13,240 bases of DNA. Origin: Ochromonadaceae sp. CCMP2298. Taxonomy: Eukaryota > Sar > Synurophyceae > Ochromonadales > Ochromonadaceae. The position numbers and the translations under genes are program-made. Below the pieces are notes generated by a model that was not told the DNA's origin, ran no database searches, and saw only the letters and a list, made by a program, of their open reading frames with translations. This document shows positions 1-8,400 of this stretch, one piece after another (within the stretch, counting starts at the first letter, position 1; every line of letters begins with the position of its first letter). Where the stretch lies: contig MU634323.1 in NCBI GenBank assembly GCA_026770595.1, positions 1-13,240 on the forward strand, in the 5' to 3' direction.

Positions 1-174
1 TCATGTCACAGGTTTTGCGCACGGGGACTCACCCGGGAACCTCTCCTGCGAAAGAGGGGACGCCTTTCAGGAAACCTGGCCGGCGTCTCCATCGAGAGTC
101 AAGGGTCAAGGCATTGCAAAGCCACGAGAAGTTCAAAGCAACCATCCAAAAATCGTGAGCGGGAACTTCAAATA

Positions 175-1131
175 ATGTCAAGGACTCTTAGTCACAGTCA
201 GCAGGCAATCACTGCCATAGCACTGGTGCGTTCTCCTGACTTCTCTAAGATCACGCCACTTGATACTAAACTTGATCCACTTCTCATTATCCGCAGGCTC
301 TGGCAGTCATATCAATCAAAGATGAATTGAACAAGTGTTCGGAGAGGGCAAAAGAAAAGCCCGAGCCTCGATCGCCACCCCATTTAACGAACGAGGTGCT
401 GCAGCACCTGCAGTCCACTGTGCGAGATGGTCTGCCGATGAGCTTTTCGTCCTTCGCCAAGGCCAGTTTTCTGATAGAGATTGCGTTTGGTTCCGACGGA
501 GGAAGAACAGATTGCAGTGAACTGGTCCAGAACTTGATCAGCGGTACGGCAAGCGATGTCGATGCTGTGGCTTCGATCTTCAAGAGCATCGTGGTAGACA
601 TGACGAGGAGAGAACCCGAGAATGACGATAAGTTCGGTGCGCTTGCAAGCAATGTCCAGCAATTCTGGAATATGCTGCTTGCATCTCCAAGCACACAGAT
701 GTCATTTCTGATAGGAGAAAAGTTCATCGAGGCCCAAGTGCTGGCCTTGATGGAGCTGTGCACCTCGGATCACGATGAGGAGGATCTGCTAGAGAGGTGC
801 TCTCTGTACGAGCGGCTGGGTTCGCTCGGTATTCTATTGCAGCTTTCGGTTCTAGGCTTGAGGGATGCTGCCAGACTAGCGGTGGGTCCCCTGCAGGGCG
901 CAGTGTTCCAGGTGGAGACATCTACCCTGCGCCTTTTAGGTGAGTCTGCACAGAGGAGATCAGAAAAAACAGTATGGAAACAAAACAGAAAGCATGCAGA
1001 AACCATAGTTCGTCTCATTCAATTCGCTAATCTCTACCCATCTTGCAGCCCATGCATGCGACAGGGTTGCCCATTTCCCCCTCTTGACTGCGAGGTTCCA
1101 TTGCATAGTGGAAGAATTGCGTCGAGGGTGA
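175..1131 (+). CDS. Unrecognised helical protein, three-exon model
   Basis: I do not recognise this gene. The best model joins 175-225, 297-939 and 1049-1131, giving about 258 residues. The ATG at 175 has A at -3. After splicing, the N-terminus reads as a continuous hydrophobic helix (QQAITAIALALAVISI). The middle exon is open from the acceptor at 296. Skipping the second intron changes the frame, so the C-terminus becomes HACDRVAHFPLL...EELRRG and stops at TGA 1129-1131, instead of running on unspliced to about 1136. The protein is rich in Leu, Ala, Glu and Ser, looks mainly alpha-helical, and has no evident signal peptide, zinc site or nucleotide-binding motif. It converges on DHX16. The first exon is the weak point: its frame is open to the window edge, so the true start may lie upstream. 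A rival donor (GTGAGC at 155) also keeps frame but offers no ATG inside the window. Existence of the gene is likely; the exact 5' end is not settled. Confidence 0.55.
226..296 (+). other. Intron 1 of the 175-1131 gene
   Basis: This 71-nt intron has donor GTGCGT at 226 and acceptor CCGCAG ending at 296. TACTAAAC at 264-271 is close to the canonical branch-point sequence and lies about 27 nt before the acceptor. Removing it joins the frame of the upstream exon (codons starting at 1 mod 3) to that of exon 2 (codons starting at 297). The acceptor and branch point are convincing. The donor could instead be GTGAGC at 155. Confidence 0.5.
940..1048 (+). other. Intron 2 of the 175-1131 gene
   Basis: This 109-nt intron has donor GTGAGT at 940 and acceptor TTGCAG ending at 1048. 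GCTAATC at 1026-1032 is a plausible branch point 18 nt before the acceptor. Within the intron the exon frame becomes basic and polar, unlike the flanking exon. The length is not a multiple of three, so splicing sets a new C-terminal frame that ends at 1131. Confidence 0.65.
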
Positions 1132-1139
1132 GCTAGGCG

Positions 1140-1235
1140 GTACTGTTCTACAATGTGCTATACTGTGCTGTATTGTGCTATAAGGTACTGTGCTGTGCTG
1201 TGCTATGCTGTGCTGTACTGTGCTGCGCTGTGCTG
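1140..1235. repeat. Degenerate CTGTG pentanucleotide tract between convergent genes
   Basis: From 1188 to 1235 the plus strand is about nine and a half units of period 5 (CTGTG with single-base variants CTATG, CTGTA and CTGCG). A more decayed stretch of the same composition runs back to about 1140. It fills most of the 174-bp space between the stop of the plus-strand gene and the stop of DHX16. On the plus strand it is GT-rich and on the minus strand CA-rich, so it could act as a GU-rich 3'-processing element for the plus-strand gene. That role is inference. Confidence 0.8.
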
Positions 1236-1305
1236 AAAAGAGATATTGATTGAATACATTATGCTTGGATTTTTACACTAAGAGATAGCTGAGTCCTCTA
1301 TGTAA

Positions 1306-4272
1306 CTATGGCGGAGCTTCCTCCGCCTTCCCGGTTTGCTTGGGCATCTTCTTGGTGCTGGCGTCTTCGATATCTGTGGGCTTGTAGTAGTGAGGCGCGA
1401 TCTCGACTAGCCACTCACCCTTGATAGGCATGCAGGTACGCATGTACTCTTTGCTAGTGAAGGTGAGCTCGAAGTAGAGCAGCCAGCGCGGCGGCTCCTC
1501 CTCCTTGATCAGCACAGAGGAGGGGTGGATGTACACAGTGTGCTGGTTTTTCACCGTCTTGTACTCGGCGCTCTTGGAGAACTTCGCTGTGTTGTAGAAG
1601 AAGCCAGAGGTGAGGGCCTTGCCGATGGCATCGATGTCTTGTGTATTGGATGATACTTCCACCTCTACGCGCTCGCACAGGCCCTCCAGCTGCTCCCGGA
1701 TGTCTCGGGCCTTGTTGAGGTTGCGCATCTGCAGGTAGTTCTCGTAGCACCACTGGGTGGAGTAGCCAGTGTCCACCCACTCATTGTAGCAGCGCATCAA
1801 AGTCAAGTGGTCGCCCCCCCCGCCCCGGGCGAAGTTTAGCTTAGCGTTGTCGGCGTGCACGGCGCGGTCCTTGGGGCGGAAGAACACCGACGTGCCGATG
1901 GACATCATGGCGACGATGGTGAGGATCTCTGACGAGCAGCCGAACTTCTCACTCGCAATTAGCACCTTGGACATCATCGGGTCGACCGGGAACTCCGCCA
2001 TCCTGCGCCCCATCTTTGTCAGCTCGCCTCGGTCGTTGAGCGCACCCAGGGCGTAGAGCTGCTCCAGTGCGCGCATGAGCGTTTCTGCAGGGGGCTTGTC
2101 CATGAAGTCGAAGTTGAGCAGGTCGTTGATGCCCAGAGACTTGAGCATCAGCACCACGTTGCCCATATTGGTGCGCTGGATCTCAGGCACCGTGTTGTCC
2201 TCCAGCTCGTGCTGGTACGACCACGCGGTGTAGAGGCGGAAGCACTTGCCGGGCTGTGTGCGGCCTGCGCGCCCGGCCCGCTGGTTGGCGGCGGCCTTGG
2301 AGATGGGCGTGACTATAAGAGACTCCATGCCTGTGCGCGGGTTGTAGGACTTCTGCTTGCAGAAGCCGATGTCGATGACATAGCAGATGCCTTCGATGGT
2401 CAGACTGGTCTCTGCGATGTTGGTGCCGATGACCACCTTGCGGCCGCCCTCCTGCGCGGGCTCGAAGATCTTTGCCTGCATGTCGGAGGGAAGGTTGGCG
2501 TAGATGGGGCAGATGCTCAGCTCCTTTATCTTAGAGCCTAATCCTTTCGTGCGCTGGGTTAGGATCTCCGCGCACGTCTCGATCTCCTCCTGCCCCGTGA
2601 GGAAGACCAGGATGTCCCCGGGCACGGGCTGCGTCACGTGGATCTGCAGGATGGACACCACTGCGGCGTCGATGTAGTCCGCCTCAGGCGCCTTGGTGTA
2701 GAAAATATCAACCGGAAACATACGACCCGGAATCATGAAAATGCTCGCGTCGTCGAAGTAGGCTGAGAACTTCTCGGCGTCGAGGGTGGCTGAGGATATG
2801 ATTAGGCGGAAGTCGTCCTCTCTGAAGCGGGATATGTCCTTCACGAGGCCGAAGAGCACGTCTGTGTGCAGTGTCCGCTCGTGCGCTTCGTCGATCATCA
2901 TCACGCTGTAGCTGGCCAGGTCCGGCTCGGTCAGGAACTCCCTCAGCAGCATTCCGTCGGTCATGTACTTGATGACAGTCTTCTCCGAGGTGCAGTCCTC
3001 GAAGCGGATGCTGTAGCCCACCTCCTGTCCCAGCTTCACGTCCATCTCCTGTGAGACACGGGCAGCCACGGACATCGCAGCAACACGCCGGGGCTGCGTG
3101 CACCCAATCTTGCCCAGCTTAGACCACCCAGACTCGTGCACGTACTGGGGAATCTGGGTTGTCTTCCCCGACCCCGTCTCTCCCACCACTATCAGCACCT
3201 TGTTCTGCGACACTGCCTGCAGAAACTCCTCCCGGTAGGAGAACACAGGTAGCCTCTTGCGGCCAGCCAGGATCTTCTCGTGGGCTGTTAAGGGCTTCTC
3301 TTTGTCCGCTGCTTCTGTTTTGACCTCGCCGTCTGAGCCGCTATCCTCCACCTCCATCTGCTTGCGCGTGTTCTTGAGCACCTCCGCAGACACGAACTCG
3401 ATCTGGTCCTCGAACACGTACTCGTACTCCTGCCCCTGCGCGTTGAGGCTGTTCGATCCGAACTTCGTGGTGGAGGCCTTCATCTGCTCCTCCTCCCACT
3501 GCTCCTGCTCCGTCTTCGGCTGCACCTCCTCCACATACCTCGCATGCAGCACGGAGTCCCTCTTTCCCCTGTCCACCCGACCCTCACTGTCCTCGTAGCC
3601 GTCCGGGATGTGGTACCCGTCGTCTTTGTAACTAAATCTGTGCTTATCCCGCGCCATGTCTAAGATCTTCGCATTCACCTCGAAGCGTTTGCGCTCCTCC
3701 TTGGTCAGCTGCTCGCCCTCGAACAGCTCCTGCTCGTCCCGCATAGACATCTCCAGCAGTCGCAGCTCCTTCTCCTCACGCTTCTCCAAATAGTGCTGCC
3801 GCGATATCTCTCTGAGCTGCTCTATAGTACTGCCGTCCTTAGGCTTGGCTGATATGGACCCCTTCGTTGCCAACTCGTGGATCTGCTCTGCGCTCAGTCC
3901 CTCCTCTTCCAGCTTCTTCGTCTTCCTATCCTCCTTCTCGTGCAAACGAGCGATGAAGGCATCCCTCTCCTCTAAATCGGCATTCATGGCTTCACCTTGC
4001 TCGTCCGCCGGCTCAGATTCGGCGACTTCTTCAGTTACCCGCATTGGCTTGCGCTTGATGATCGTTGTCTCCTCCTCCGACGAATCTCCACCTTTCTTCC
4101 TGTACTTCGCCTTGTGCTTGCTATGCTTCTCACTCTTCTTGGGCTTGTCCTCTGAGGACTTTCGCTTCTGCTTGTGCGTGCTTTTCTTCTTCCCTCCGTC
4201 ATCATCGGAATCACCCATATCCACGAGCTCGTAGCTCTTGGACTTCCTCATCATGTCGGCGTTGGTCGCCAT
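1306..4272 (-). CDS. DHX16: Pre-mRNA-splicing DEAH-box ATPase Prp2/DHX16
   Basis: This is the nuclear spliceosomal ATPase that, with its G-patch partner (Spp2/GPKOW in known systems), drives remodelling of the activated spliceosome before the first transesterification. The 988 residues show a Lys/Ser/Asp/Glu-rich N-terminal region (1-~90), a charged helical segment typical of DHX16 (~98-300), then the helicase core: GETGSGKT at 364-371, TQPRRVA at 393-399, DEAH at 461-464, SAT at 494-496, LVFLTGQEEIE at ~555-565, TNIAETSLTI at 617-626 and QRAGRAGR at 664-671. The winged-helix, ratchet and OB regions follow, including GGDHLTL and WCYENYLQMR (~819-850) and the family ending ...PHYYKPTDIED...KKMPK. 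Human DHX16 is 1,041 residues, so the length fits a complete protein. The start is supported by an in-frame stop 13 codons upstream (4309-4311) and the context GCCATGG. The gene is intronless. A minus-strand TGTAAAA (complement of about 1271-1277) lies about 30 nt past the stop and might be a 3'-processing signal, but this is weak. A FARGGGGDHL stretch, coded by a C8 run on the plus strand, replaces the more usual proline before GGDHL. Confidence 0.96.
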   Translation of the reverse strand: MATNADMMRKSKSYELVDMGDSDDDGGKKKSTHKQKRKSSEDKPKKSEKHSKHKAKYRKKGGDSSEEETTIIKRKPMRVTEEVAESEPADEQGEAMNADLEERDAFIARLHEKEDRKTKKLEEEGLSAEQIHELATKGSISAKPKDGSTIEQLREISRQHYLEKREEKELRLLEMSMRDEQELFEGEQLTKEERKRFEVNAKILDMARDKHRFSYKDDGYHIPDGYEDSEGRVDRGKRDSVLHARYVEEVQPKTEQEQWEEEQMKASTTKFGSNSLNAQGQEYEYVFEDQIEFVSAEVLKNTRKQMEVEDSGSDGEVKTEAADKEKPLTAHEKILAGRKRLPVFSYREEFLQAVSQNKVLIVVGETGSGKTTQIPQYVHESGWSKLGKIGCTQPRRVAAMSVAARVSQEMDVKLGQEVGYSIRFEDCTSEKTVIKYMTDGMLLREFLTEPDLASYSVMMIDEAHERTLHTDVLFGLVKDISRFREDDFRLIISSATLDAEKFSAYFDDASIFMIPGRMFPVDIFYTKAPEADYIDAAVVSILQIHVTQPVPGDILVFLTGQEEIETCAEILTQRTKGLGSKIKELSICPIYANLPSDMQAKIFEPAQEGGRKVVIGTNIAETSLTIEGICYVIDIGFCKQKSYNPRTGMESLIVTPISKAAANQRAGRAGRTQPGKCFRLYTAWSYQHELEDNTVPEIQRTNMGNVVLMLKSLGINDLLNFDFMDKPPAETLMRALEQLYALGALNDRGELTKMGRRMAEFPVDPMMSKVLIASEKFGCSSEILTIVAMMSIGTSVFFRPKDRAVHADNAKLNFARGGGGDHLTLMRCYNEWVDTGYSTQWCYENYLQMRNLNKARDIREQLEGLCERVEVEVSSNTQDIDAIGKALTSGFFYNTAKFSKSAEYKTVKNQHTVYIHPSSVLIKEEEPPRWLLYFELTFTSKEYMRTCMPIKGEWLVEIAPHYYKPTDIEDASTKKMPKQTGKAEEAPP

Positions 4273-4504
4273 GGCCGGCTTGCGTTGTGCTGATGCAAAT
4301 ATGGCCGCTTAAACTAGGCGCACGACCCGACCAGCAGTATTAAAGTGATCAGTAGATCAGCTGCAGCGATGCCTGGGATGCTGAAGTGCAGAAAGTGCTT
4401 TGGTGAGGGAGGAACAGGACACCGGGACAGGACAAGGACAGACAAAAAGATAGGCCCAGCCTTATCATTAGTTTTGGGGACTCCATAAAAACAAAGGCGG
4501 GAAC

Positions 4505-4542
4505 TGAACGTATTCTTCTTGTCCATGAACGTATTCTACTTG
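4505..4542. repeat. 21-bp tandem duplication upstream of DHX16
   Basis: TGAACGTATTCTTCTTG at 4505-4521 recurs as TGAACGTATTCTACTTG at 4526-4542. This is 16 of 17 identical bases at a period of 21, about 230-270 nt upstream of the DHX16 start codon. It may be a duplicated promoter element or simple slippage. Confidence 0.8.
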
Positions 4543-4806
4543 GATAGGCGAATTATGTTGGCAGAGAGCGAATTTCGTTCGCACCTTTTACACTTGGTTC
4601 GCATTTACATTCAATCACATAAATCTAAGGTGCCTCTAATATTTTGCATGACATAAAGAAGAATCCTAAGGTTAATCGACATAAACTGCGGCCATCCCAT
4701 CCGAAGTGAATTATGATTGCGGATAGGAATTATGGTTGGAGGAAGAGAATTTAGATGGCGGATAGCGAATTATTCCATTTTTAAACATTGAATAGATATT
4801 CGCTAT
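4542..4806. repeat. Short dispersed GGATAG-GAATTAT / GCGAA repeats
   Basis: Three copies of GGATAG followed, after zero to two bases, by GAATTAT lie at 4542-4556, about 4721-4733 and 4760-4773. A further GAATTATG is at 4708-4715. GCGAA or its complement TTCGC occurs at 4549, 4569, 4578, 4598, 4766 and 4799. ATAGCGAAT at 4762-4770 and ATTCGCTAT at 4798-4806 form a perfect 9-bp inverted repeat. The cluster lies 270-530 nt upstream of the DHX16 start. It could be a decayed minisatellite or a group of protein-binding sites. Confidence 0.6.
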
Positions 4807-5103
4807 GGATGTATCAACGTAGGCTACTTTATTATATGCAGACAAAGTGACCTAATCTTATGTGTGTAAAAAGGACTTCAGAACGCACGGCTGGTGAGAA
4901 ACCGCCTATTTTTTCTCCTTATCCTTCCTATTTTCGGGCTCTGCGCGACAAAACGACAAGATAGATGCTCTGTAGAACGTGTGCCAATGATGATGCAACA
5001 CCTAGCAAAGAGGTATTGAAAAATTGAGTTACTTAGCCACCAGTTCTTTATCCGATAATTAACCGAATTAATCATTTAAGCTCTTTTCTAAACTAAGTAG
5101 TCC

Positions 5104-5151
5104 AAATCGCCCTAACGTGTTGATGTACGCAAGAATACGTTAAGGCGATTT
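5104..5151. repeat. Long inverted repeat, 18-position stem
   Basis: The arms AAATCGCCCTAACGT (5104-5118) and ACGTTAAGGCGATTT (5137-5151) are complementary at 14 of 15 positions. The stem continues inward to 5121/5134 with one further imperfect pair, leaving a 12-nt loop. In a minus-strand transcript the outer mismatch becomes a G-U pair and the inner one a C-A mismatch. It lies about 330 nt past the giant gene's stop, so it could sit in that gene's 3' UTR or just beyond it. No tRNA or other known RNA family was recognised. Confidence 0.75.
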
Positions 5152-5214
5152 CTCTCTCCACTTTGCTTGAATGCAGAACCCTGCCTTGGCAGACCGCAGA
5201 GAGAGCATCGCTGA

Positions 5215-5270
5215 GAGCAGCAGGGGCAAGGAAACGCAGTATGTCGCGTGCTTCTTAGCCCCTCCTGCTC
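5215..5270. repeat. Imperfect inverted repeat, 13-bp arms
   Basis: GAGCAGCAGGGGC (5215-5227) pairs with GCCCCTCCTGCTC (5258-5270) at 12 of 13 positions around a 30-nt loop. After one mismatch, most of the next five positions inside the loop (5229-5233 with 5252-5256) can also pair. It lies about 210 nt past the giant gene's stop and about 65 nt from the inverted repeat at 5104-5151. Confidence 0.65.
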
Positions 5271-5466
5271 CCCGGTATGGATGGATGGTCTCTCCGCACA
5301 CTGCCGGAAAGTATTAAAAACAAAATTGTAGGCAAATGCTTCCTTCGCCCATCTCCGGTCCTATTCATTCCTGCACTCAATCGTGTCAAGCGACGTCACG
5401 TAATGCCTCGGACACCCATTCCCCATACCGACATACCCCGTCAACATGTGTACACGTACACACGTG

Positions 5467-5499
5467 CGAAACCGTGGCTCTCACGCGACCACGGTTTCG
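5467..5499. repeat. Perfect 11-bp hairpin around the giant gene's stop codon
   Basis: CGAAACCGTGG (5467-5477) and CCACGGTTTCG (5489-5499) are perfect reverse complements separated by 11 nt. The minus-strand TGA stop (5483-5481) lies in that loop, so the last coding codons form one arm. A looser palindrome, TGTGTAC-AC-GTACACA at 5447-5462, follows in the 3' flank. Confidence 0.85.
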
Positions 5500-8400
5500 T
5501 TCTCGCTGCTCTCTCTGCAGGCGTCCTCCAGGTGGCTGATCGGGAGCAGGAGTTGGCAGCCCCGCAGGCCCGGGAAGTGCAGCGCCGCCTTCTGCGAGAC
5601 TCTGTCCGCCAGCAGCTTCTGCAGAGCCCCCCGCACCCCGGGGGCGGGGAAGGTCACCTGCCCGTTGAACAGACCCACCGCCGCCTGCGTAGACTGGGGA
5701 AGCCTGGTCGCCGCAGCCGCCGTGGCACGCAGATTCACGGGCGGGGCGCAGGACCGACAGCCCACGATGGGGCTGCTAGGTACCGTGGGCGGCGTGGGCG
5801 GCATGAGCGCGGCAGTGGTGGCAGTGGTGGCGCTGCTGACGACCGTGCAGGCATAAGTGAAGTTAAGGAAGACTGCCTGTGCGCCCCCCAACGCAGGCGC
5901 CCAGGTCAGCCTTAGCGCCTCGTCAGCCTCGCGCTCCGAGAGCAGCAGGAGGCTTTGCGTGGCGGGGTAGTAAAGGGCGGCATCTGCGGGGCGCAGGTGG
6001 TGCTCCAGGCTCTGCCCTGCACCGCTCTGTAGAGTGTGGGCGAAGTTCGCAGTGCAGTAGACGATCGGGACGGATTCCCAGGGGATACGCGCCAGCTGCA
6101 GCCACTCAGAGCAGTGCGCCTGCAGAAACCCCTGCAGGGGGAGGAATCCCCCCAATGCGGCCACTGAGGCGCAGGAGGGGTCGGCGATGAATGCCGTAGC
6201 GATGTTCCAGTCACTCTCCTCTCGGGGCTTCATGGCGGGCAGCTCCGGCTCCCGCTCCTCCTCCTGCTCCACCTCCTTCTCCAGCTCCCGCTCGCACTCC
6301 TCGTCCGCTTGGCTGGTCAGTGCGTAGCAGTCGCTGCCGTAGTGGACCACATGCTCGGCCATGATTGCCAGCTCTGCTAGAACCGACTCCGTCACCGAGT
6401 GAGCCTCGAACTGCCGCGCAGTCTGGTGTATCTTACTCACCAGCTGCCTCTGCACCCCGCCGCCGTACATGACGTCCAGCTGCTGCGCGTCCCCTATATT
6501 CGCCAGACGGGGGTTGCGGTTGGTGCAGCTGAAGTACTGCCCCTGGGCGTGCCACTCCTTCAGCCCGTGCTGCGTGTGTGCCACTGTGTTCTGCACCACC
6601 CACTCCATCACATGCCGGTTGGTGATGTCACTGCTGGCCAGGGCGGGCGTCGGTGCCTGACAGATGAGAGCGGTCACGTCCTCGGCCCCCGCCAGGTGCA
6701 CAGACTGCAGCCCCATAGCTAGCATGCGCATACGCGCCGCCGCCTGCATAAGCTTGTCCTTGGTCATGCCCAGACCCAGCGATAACACGCCCAGCGCGTT
6801 GGGGCGCAATTTCATGTCCGTGCCGCGACAGCGCACCTCGTCGATGTACACAAAGCATTCGCTCTCTCTGACGGGGGAGCTGTGCAGGTTCCAGCAGCGG
6901 CCCCTGGCATCACGCACTACCCAGGTCTTGCGTGTGTCGGTGTCGAAGTAGGCCACCGCGCTGAATTGGGAGCTCAAGTGCGGCAGGATCGCCTCAGCCA
7001 CGCCCTCGTTCGTCAGCTGGCTGCACACCGCGCCCGCATCTAGCAGCACCGCCGCGCCCAGCTCCAGACACAGGTCCAGCACGGGGATACCGGTCTTGCC
7101 GTGCTCGTGCGCAAGGAGAGGATAGTATCGCACTGTGTCGCTGGTCAGCACTTTCAGCATCTTGCCGTTGGTGGCGGTGAGCTCGGGTGCGTCAGGGTTG
7201 GTGCGCTGCTCCACCTGCTGGGGATAGATGAGCTGGGTGTCGTTAGTCCCAGACACGCCCACGATGTCCTGCCTGCTGTTCTGGGCCAGGTGCCACGCGT
7301 TAGCGATCAGCTTGCTGCTGAACTGCTGCATCTCGCTGGGGAACACGCACTGCTTGAGCCAGAAATTGACAGTTTTGCGGTTGGATCGGTAGTATTTCTC
7401 GAGCAGCGCCAGCTGGCCGCGGTTGGACAGATCGATCTTGCGCACGCAGTCCAGCCCCCCCACCTCATCCCCCATCATGGGCGCGGAGAGGGCGAACCAG
7501 GAGTTGTAGATGGCTTCCTGAGCGGAGGGGTTCTGCTGCAGCAGCGCTTTTAACGCTTCCTGCACCTCACTCTCACCTAGTCTGTCGTAGTAGTACGAGA
7601 GCAGAGTCAGGGCCACGGCGGTGTCCGGATGCCCGAATTCTGACCGGTCGGAGGGTGTATCGTGTGCGCGGAAGGGAACGGCTATGCGCTTGCGGGCGTT
7701 GAAACGCTTCACCCCATAGGTGACCCGGGGCCTCTGCTGTAGGCTATGCATTAGCACTCCATGAGTCAAGCTGCCGCGCAGGGCCAGCAGGTCGTCCAGG
7801 CGCTGTGATCCCCGTGGGATGACACCCCCACAGTCGAGCTGGAAGGCCTCTAGCGTGTAATGCGCGTCAACTGCAAACCTCCTCATCACACCCGCAATGC
7901 TTTGTAGGTGCGGGCTGCACAGCCACAGCAGCTCGTGCGGGGGGTCGCGCACCACGGCATCGTACATGGCGCCCACCAGCTCGGGCAGCGCGGCCTCCAG
8001 ATGGGGGCCGGGGATGAGCCGCACGCTGCGGAAGGCCCCCGCCTCCGCGCCCACCCCTGGGGCCGCGTCTGACAATGACACGTTATCGCGCTGGAGAATG
8101 CCGAGCACTTTGTCGCAGGTCTGCAGGGAGTCAAGCAGCGCCGCCGCCGCCGCGTACCTGCTCCTGGCCGCGGGCAGATCCAGCTTGGCCCCTGTGCTGT
8201 AGATGAGCTGGAACTTATATCTGAGCAGCTCGTCTATCTCGTCCAGGATGTCTCTGTAGGGCATGTCATATATGCGCTGCAGCTGGTCGCACAGTAGCTG
8301 GTCTACCTCCTTGGCGAGGCTGCTCTCGTACCACTTCAGCTCCAGGGAGAGGCGGTGCTCGGGAGCCACCAGCAGGCAGCTGCGCTCCTCCACAGCCTCC

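Larger units (their letters stand above)
4273..5480. other. AT-rich intergenic spacer, DHX16 promoter and giant-gene 3' flank
   Basis: No convincing gene was found in these 1.2 kb. Open frames of up to about 70 codons on the minus strand (around 4314-4526 and 4878-5075) show no family features. The side next to DHX16 should hold its promoter and 5' UTR, but no clear TATA box was recognised. An octamer ATGCAAAT at about 4293-4300 is probably chance. Base composition falls from GC-rich coding sequence to AT-rich between about 4540 and 5150, then rises again. The spacer contains a 21-bp tandem duplication, short GAATTAT/GCGAA repeats and two hairpin-forming inverted repeats, listed separately. 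No AATAAA was seen on the minus strand within about 400 nt past the giant gene's stop. Confidence 0.7.

Noticed and set aside
287-763. Minus-strand frame of 158 codons opposite the first gene.
   Set aside because: The plus strand has splice signals and coherent reading through both junctions; the minus-strand frame has neither and resembles no known protein.
4291-4302. Octamer ATGCAAAT close to the DHX16 start.
   Set aside because: It matches a POU-factor site of animals, but such factors are not expected in this kind of organism, and an 8-mer may occur by chance.
4314-4526. Minus-strand frame of 70 codons just upstream of DHX16.
   Set aside because: No family resemblance. It lies in presumed promoter and 5' UTR sequence and includes part of the 21-bp duplication. 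An upstream ORF role cannot be shown.
4878-5075. Minus-strand frame of 65 codons in the AT-rich spacer.
   Set aside because: Composition follows the AT-rich spacer and no motif is visible.
5100-5280. Possible tRNA or snRNA gene in the hairpin-rich spacer.
   Set aside because: No T-arm consensus, cloverleaf or known snRNA signature was found on either strand; only simple inverted repeats are present.
5277-5915. Plus-strand frame of 212 codons crossing the end of the giant gene.
   Set aside because: It lies mostly opposite the giant protein's C-terminus and is Arg/Gly-rich with no domain. A CTGCAG at about 5515-5520 resembles an acceptor, but no gene can be built from it.
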